Positions 62,468-64,000 of a DNA stretch of 64,000 nucleotides are shown here, one piece after another. The notes under the pieces are model-generated. The model was not told where the DNA came from. It saw only the letters and a program-made list of their open reading frames with translations, and did no database searches. Numbering within the stretch: the stretch's first letter is position 1; each line of letters begins with the position of its first letter. The DNA comes from Candidatus Makaraimicrobium thalassicum (lineage in GTDB: Bacteria; Omnitrophota; Gorgyraeia; Tantalellales; Tantalellaceae), in contig QNCM01000005.1 of NCBI GenBank assembly GCA_003644505.1, positions 1 to 64,000 of the forward strand. The letters are read 5' to 3'. The translations under genes and the position numbers were made by a program.

Positions 62468-62938
62468 TTACTTTATGTCGATCTTAAGCTGTTTTGGCTT
62501 CGACTCTTCTTTTTTGGGAAGTACAAGTTCTAGCACCCCGTTTTTGTAGCTAGCGCTTACTTTTGCCGCGTCTATAGTTGCCGGTAGGCGAAGGGCTCTG
62601 TTGAACGCGCCATAGAACCGTTCTGTTCTCACGAAGTCCTTTTCCTTTGTCTCTTTCTCCTGTTTTTTCTCACCCTTTATTATTAAGGTATCCCCGTGCA
62701 CAGAAACGTCTATTTCGTCTTTTTTCATTCCTGGGACATCAGCCTTAACCATGACATTGTCTTTGGAGTCGTAAACATCTATTGCCGGACTCCAAGCGCC
62801 TTCAAGCAAACCTGAATCTCTGCCTCCCCATCTTACTAAAGAGGAATCAAACATCCTGTTCATCTCATTCTGAATCGCCTCCAGATCCCTGAAGGGGTCC
62901 CACCACTGCTCTTTTGGTCTCCAAGGTATAATAGCCAT
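62468..62938 (-). CDS. Small heat-shock protein (Hsp20 family)
   Basis: 156 aa from ATG 62938, after AGGAGGTG. N-terminal QWWDPFRDLEAIQNEMNRMF, alpha-crystallin domain (about 48-140) with DVYDSKDNVMVKADVPGM and the end motif YKNGVLELVLPKKEE, then a C-terminal IDI as the I-x-I oligomer anchor. ATP-independent holdase. It follows the HtrA-Hsp20 fusion gene by 162 nt, with a CIRCE-like repeat between them. Confidence 0.96.
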   Translation of the reverse strand: MAIIPWRPKEQWWDPFRDLEAIQNEMNRMFDSSLVRWGGRDSGLLEGAWSPAIDVYDSKDNVMVKADVPGMKKDEIDVSVHGDTLIIKGEKKQEKETKEKDFVRTERFYGAFNRALRLPATIDAAKVSASYKNGVLELVLPKKEESKPKQLKIDIK

Positions 62939-62953
62939 AGTCAACACCTCCTT

Positions 62954-63028
62954 TTAAAGTTTGTTTTGAAATTGCAATCGTACCCATCTTAACCCATGTT
63001 TTAAGTCTCGCACTTTGCCTGTTTCCAC
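62954..63028 (-). CDS. Possible 24-codon leader peptide before hsp20
   Basis: GTG 63028 follows AAGGAGGTGAT, an ideal Shine-Dalgarno sequence, and the frame runs 24 codons (starting METGKVRDLKHG) to TAA 62954, just before the hsp20 ribosome binding site. No family; whether it is translated is unknown. The second strong SD site in the hsp20 leader is the main argument. Confidence 0.35.
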   Translation of the reverse strand: METGKVRDLKHGLRWVRLQFQNKL

Positions 63029-63039
63029 ATCACCTCCTT

Positions 63040-63066
63040 TTGGCATTCGCTGTCAAAGAGTGCCAA
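63040..63066 (-). promoter_or_regulatory. CIRCE-like inverted repeat before hsp20
   Basis: TTGGCATTC-N9-GAGTGCCAA on the plus strand (63040-63048, 63058-63066). It has exactly the 9-9-9 layout of CIRCE, and the right half differs from GAGTGCTAA at one base. The two arms complement at 8 of 9 positions. It sits 34 nt past the fusion gene stop and about 100 nt before hsp20. No clear -35/-10 pair accompanies it. Confidence 0.55.
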
Positions 63067-63100
63067 CTTTTAGGCAAAAAATTTTTCCTACTGGTTAACC

Positions 63101-64000
63101 CTATTTCCTGGGTAGCGTTATAATAAGGGTATCGCCTTTTATCTCTGTATCGATCGCCCTTGTATCTACATCACCGGGAATAGGCAGCACCCTTGTAAAT
63201 GAACCGAAACTGCTTGATCTGAACATGCTGTTCGGTCCGCTTTTTTCAGTTTCCTCGGAACGTTCTCCACTAACAGTAAGAGAACCTCCGCTTACTTCGA
63301 TCTTTATCTTATTCTTATTCAAGTCAGCGACATCCAGCCTGATTATATATTCACTTTCAGTTTCTTCCGTATCAAAACTTTTATCATAAAACAGATTACT
63401 GCCAAAGCTGCCCATCCCTCCATGCCAATCGTGGTCGTCAAACATCTCCTGCATCATCCGGTCCATTTGTCTGCGCATTCTTGAGAATTCCGAGAAAGGA
63501 TCCCAATCATCCTGTCCTGAGAACGGTTGCCGCTTAAGCTGAGGCTGTTTTTCCGGTTTTACGAATTTACTAAACGGCCAGATTTTCTTCCCTTGCTTTA
63601 TTATGACACCTTGATTTGCCTTAAAGCTATCAAGCAATTTTCGCACCTTTTCGACAGGTATGGCAAACCCTATGCTCTGTGAGTTCTGTACAACTGCCAG
63701 GTTTATACCGATAAGATCCCCCGCGAGGTTCAATAGCGCTCCGCCGCTGTTACCGGGATTTATTGGAGCGTCTGTCTGAATAAGATCGTCAAAGATAATT
63801 TCCCCTCGCGATGAATGCAAGCTTCTATTCTTACCACTTATAATGCCGAGTGTAACCGAATTTTCAAGTCCGAGCGGATTGCCTATGGCAACCACGCTTT
63901 CGCCTATGATGATATCGCCTGACTTAGCCATCTTTATTTGGGTTAAAGGTTTCGGAGGTTCAATCTCTACTATAGCGAGATCATTTTCCGCGTCTTCATA
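63101..64000 (-). CDS. HtrA-like serine protease fused to an Hsp20 domain (5' part outside window)
   Basis: The frame is open to the window edge, giving 299 C-terminal residues. The first part is the trypsin-like core of an HtrA/DegP protease: catalytic Asp in AENDLAIVEIE, ESVVAIGNPLGLENSVTLG, and the catalytic Ser in INPGNSGGALLN, ending IGFAIPVEKVRKLL. No PDZ domain follows. Instead come a linker of about 35 residues, WDPFSEFSRMRRQMDRMM (the N-terminal region of an Hsp20) and a full alpha-crystallin domain with EYIIRLDVADLNKNKIKIEV and DTEIKGDTLIITLPRK. The catalytic His and any signal peptide would be beyond the edge. Confidence 0.9.
   Translation of the reverse strand, partial: YEDAENDLAIVEIEPPKPLTQIKMAKSGDIIIGESVVAIGNPLGLENSVTLGIISGKNRSLHSSRGEIIFDDLIQTDAPINPGNSGGALLNLAGDLIGINLAVVQNSQSIGFAIPVEKVRKLLDSFKANQGVIIKQGKKIWPFSKFVKPEKQPQLKRQPFSGQDDWDPFSEFSRMRRQMDRMMQEMFDDHDWHGGMGSFGSNLFYDKSFDTEETESEYIIRLDVADLNKNKIKIEVSGGSLTVSGERSEETEKSGPNSMFRSSSFGSFTRVLPIPGDVDTRAIDTEIKGDTLIITLPRK

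Noticed and set aside
63040-63070. Sigma-54 promoter (TTGGCAC) upstream of hsp20
   Set aside because: There is no GC pair at the -12 position with correct spacing; the sequence is better explained as a CIRCE-like inverted repeat.

Overview
The window reads as chromosomal DNA of a Gram-negative (two-membrane) bacterium. It carries LptD, two ADP-heptose-type glycosyltransferases, a heptose-bisphosphate phosphatase and a long surface-glycan locus, together with an HrcA/CIRCE-controlled hrcA-grpE-dnaK-dnaJ operon. The gene style (compact overlapping genes, heptosyltransferase-rich glycan cluster, SxtJ/DUF5989 module, DUF1015 and FmdB genes) is what I would expect from Omnitrophota or a related PVC-side lineage. 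That placement is inference; no rRNA gene is present to test it. Every gene I can support in the 64 kb lies on the minus strand, so transcription runs from high to low coordinates throughout.

Layout, read from low coordinates. (1) 0.2-1.7 kb: rpsI-rplM with its own promoter, preceded by an AbrB-like regulator and a 58-residue basic protein. (2) 2-6.7 kb: leuC-leuD-leuB-asd-truA, a leucine/aspartate-family operon. (3) 6.8-15.8 kb: gap-pgk-tpiA-secG followed by a five-gene oligopeptide ABC transporter. (4) 15.8-19.5 kb: fmt, priA and a type-4 uracil-DNA glycosylase. (5) 19.7-39.6 kb: envelope-glycan locus with nucleotide-sugar enzymes (Ugd, RmlA, RmlB, an RmlC-like cupin, a WbpA-type dehydrogenase, UDP-xylose synthase, a 4-epimerase, a DegT aminotransferase), seven or more glycosyltransferases, and a carbamoyltransferase/SxtJ/DUF5989/SGNH module that probably decorates the glycan. 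(6) 39.9-46.1 kb: lptD overlapped by two GGDEF genes and an orphan MsmX/UgpC-type ATPase. (7) 46.2-53.9 kb: heat-shock operon running on through fmdB, vanZ-like, DUF1015 and accD. (8) 53.9-57.5 kb: miaB-miaA-hflX. (9) 57.5-62.4 kb: an AT-rich accessory island with an IS630-type element, an HNH protein, a HEPN/MNT toxin-antitoxin pair and a serine-recombinase remnant. (10) 62.4-64.0 kb: an hsp20 gene and the 3' part of an HtrA-like protease fused to a whole small-heat-shock protein.

The most unusual items are the HtrA-Hsp20 fusion at the right edge, with no PDZ domain and a CIRCE-like site between it and the free hsp20; the carbamoyltransferase module embedded in a glycan operon; and a set of near-perfect intergenic palindromes, including a 39-bp hairpin in the opp operon, a roughly 150-nt branched element before udg, and two families of short palindromes scattered between genes. 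No rRNA, tRNA, CRISPR array or replication origin was recognised. No stretch over 300 bases lacks a gene or mobile element.
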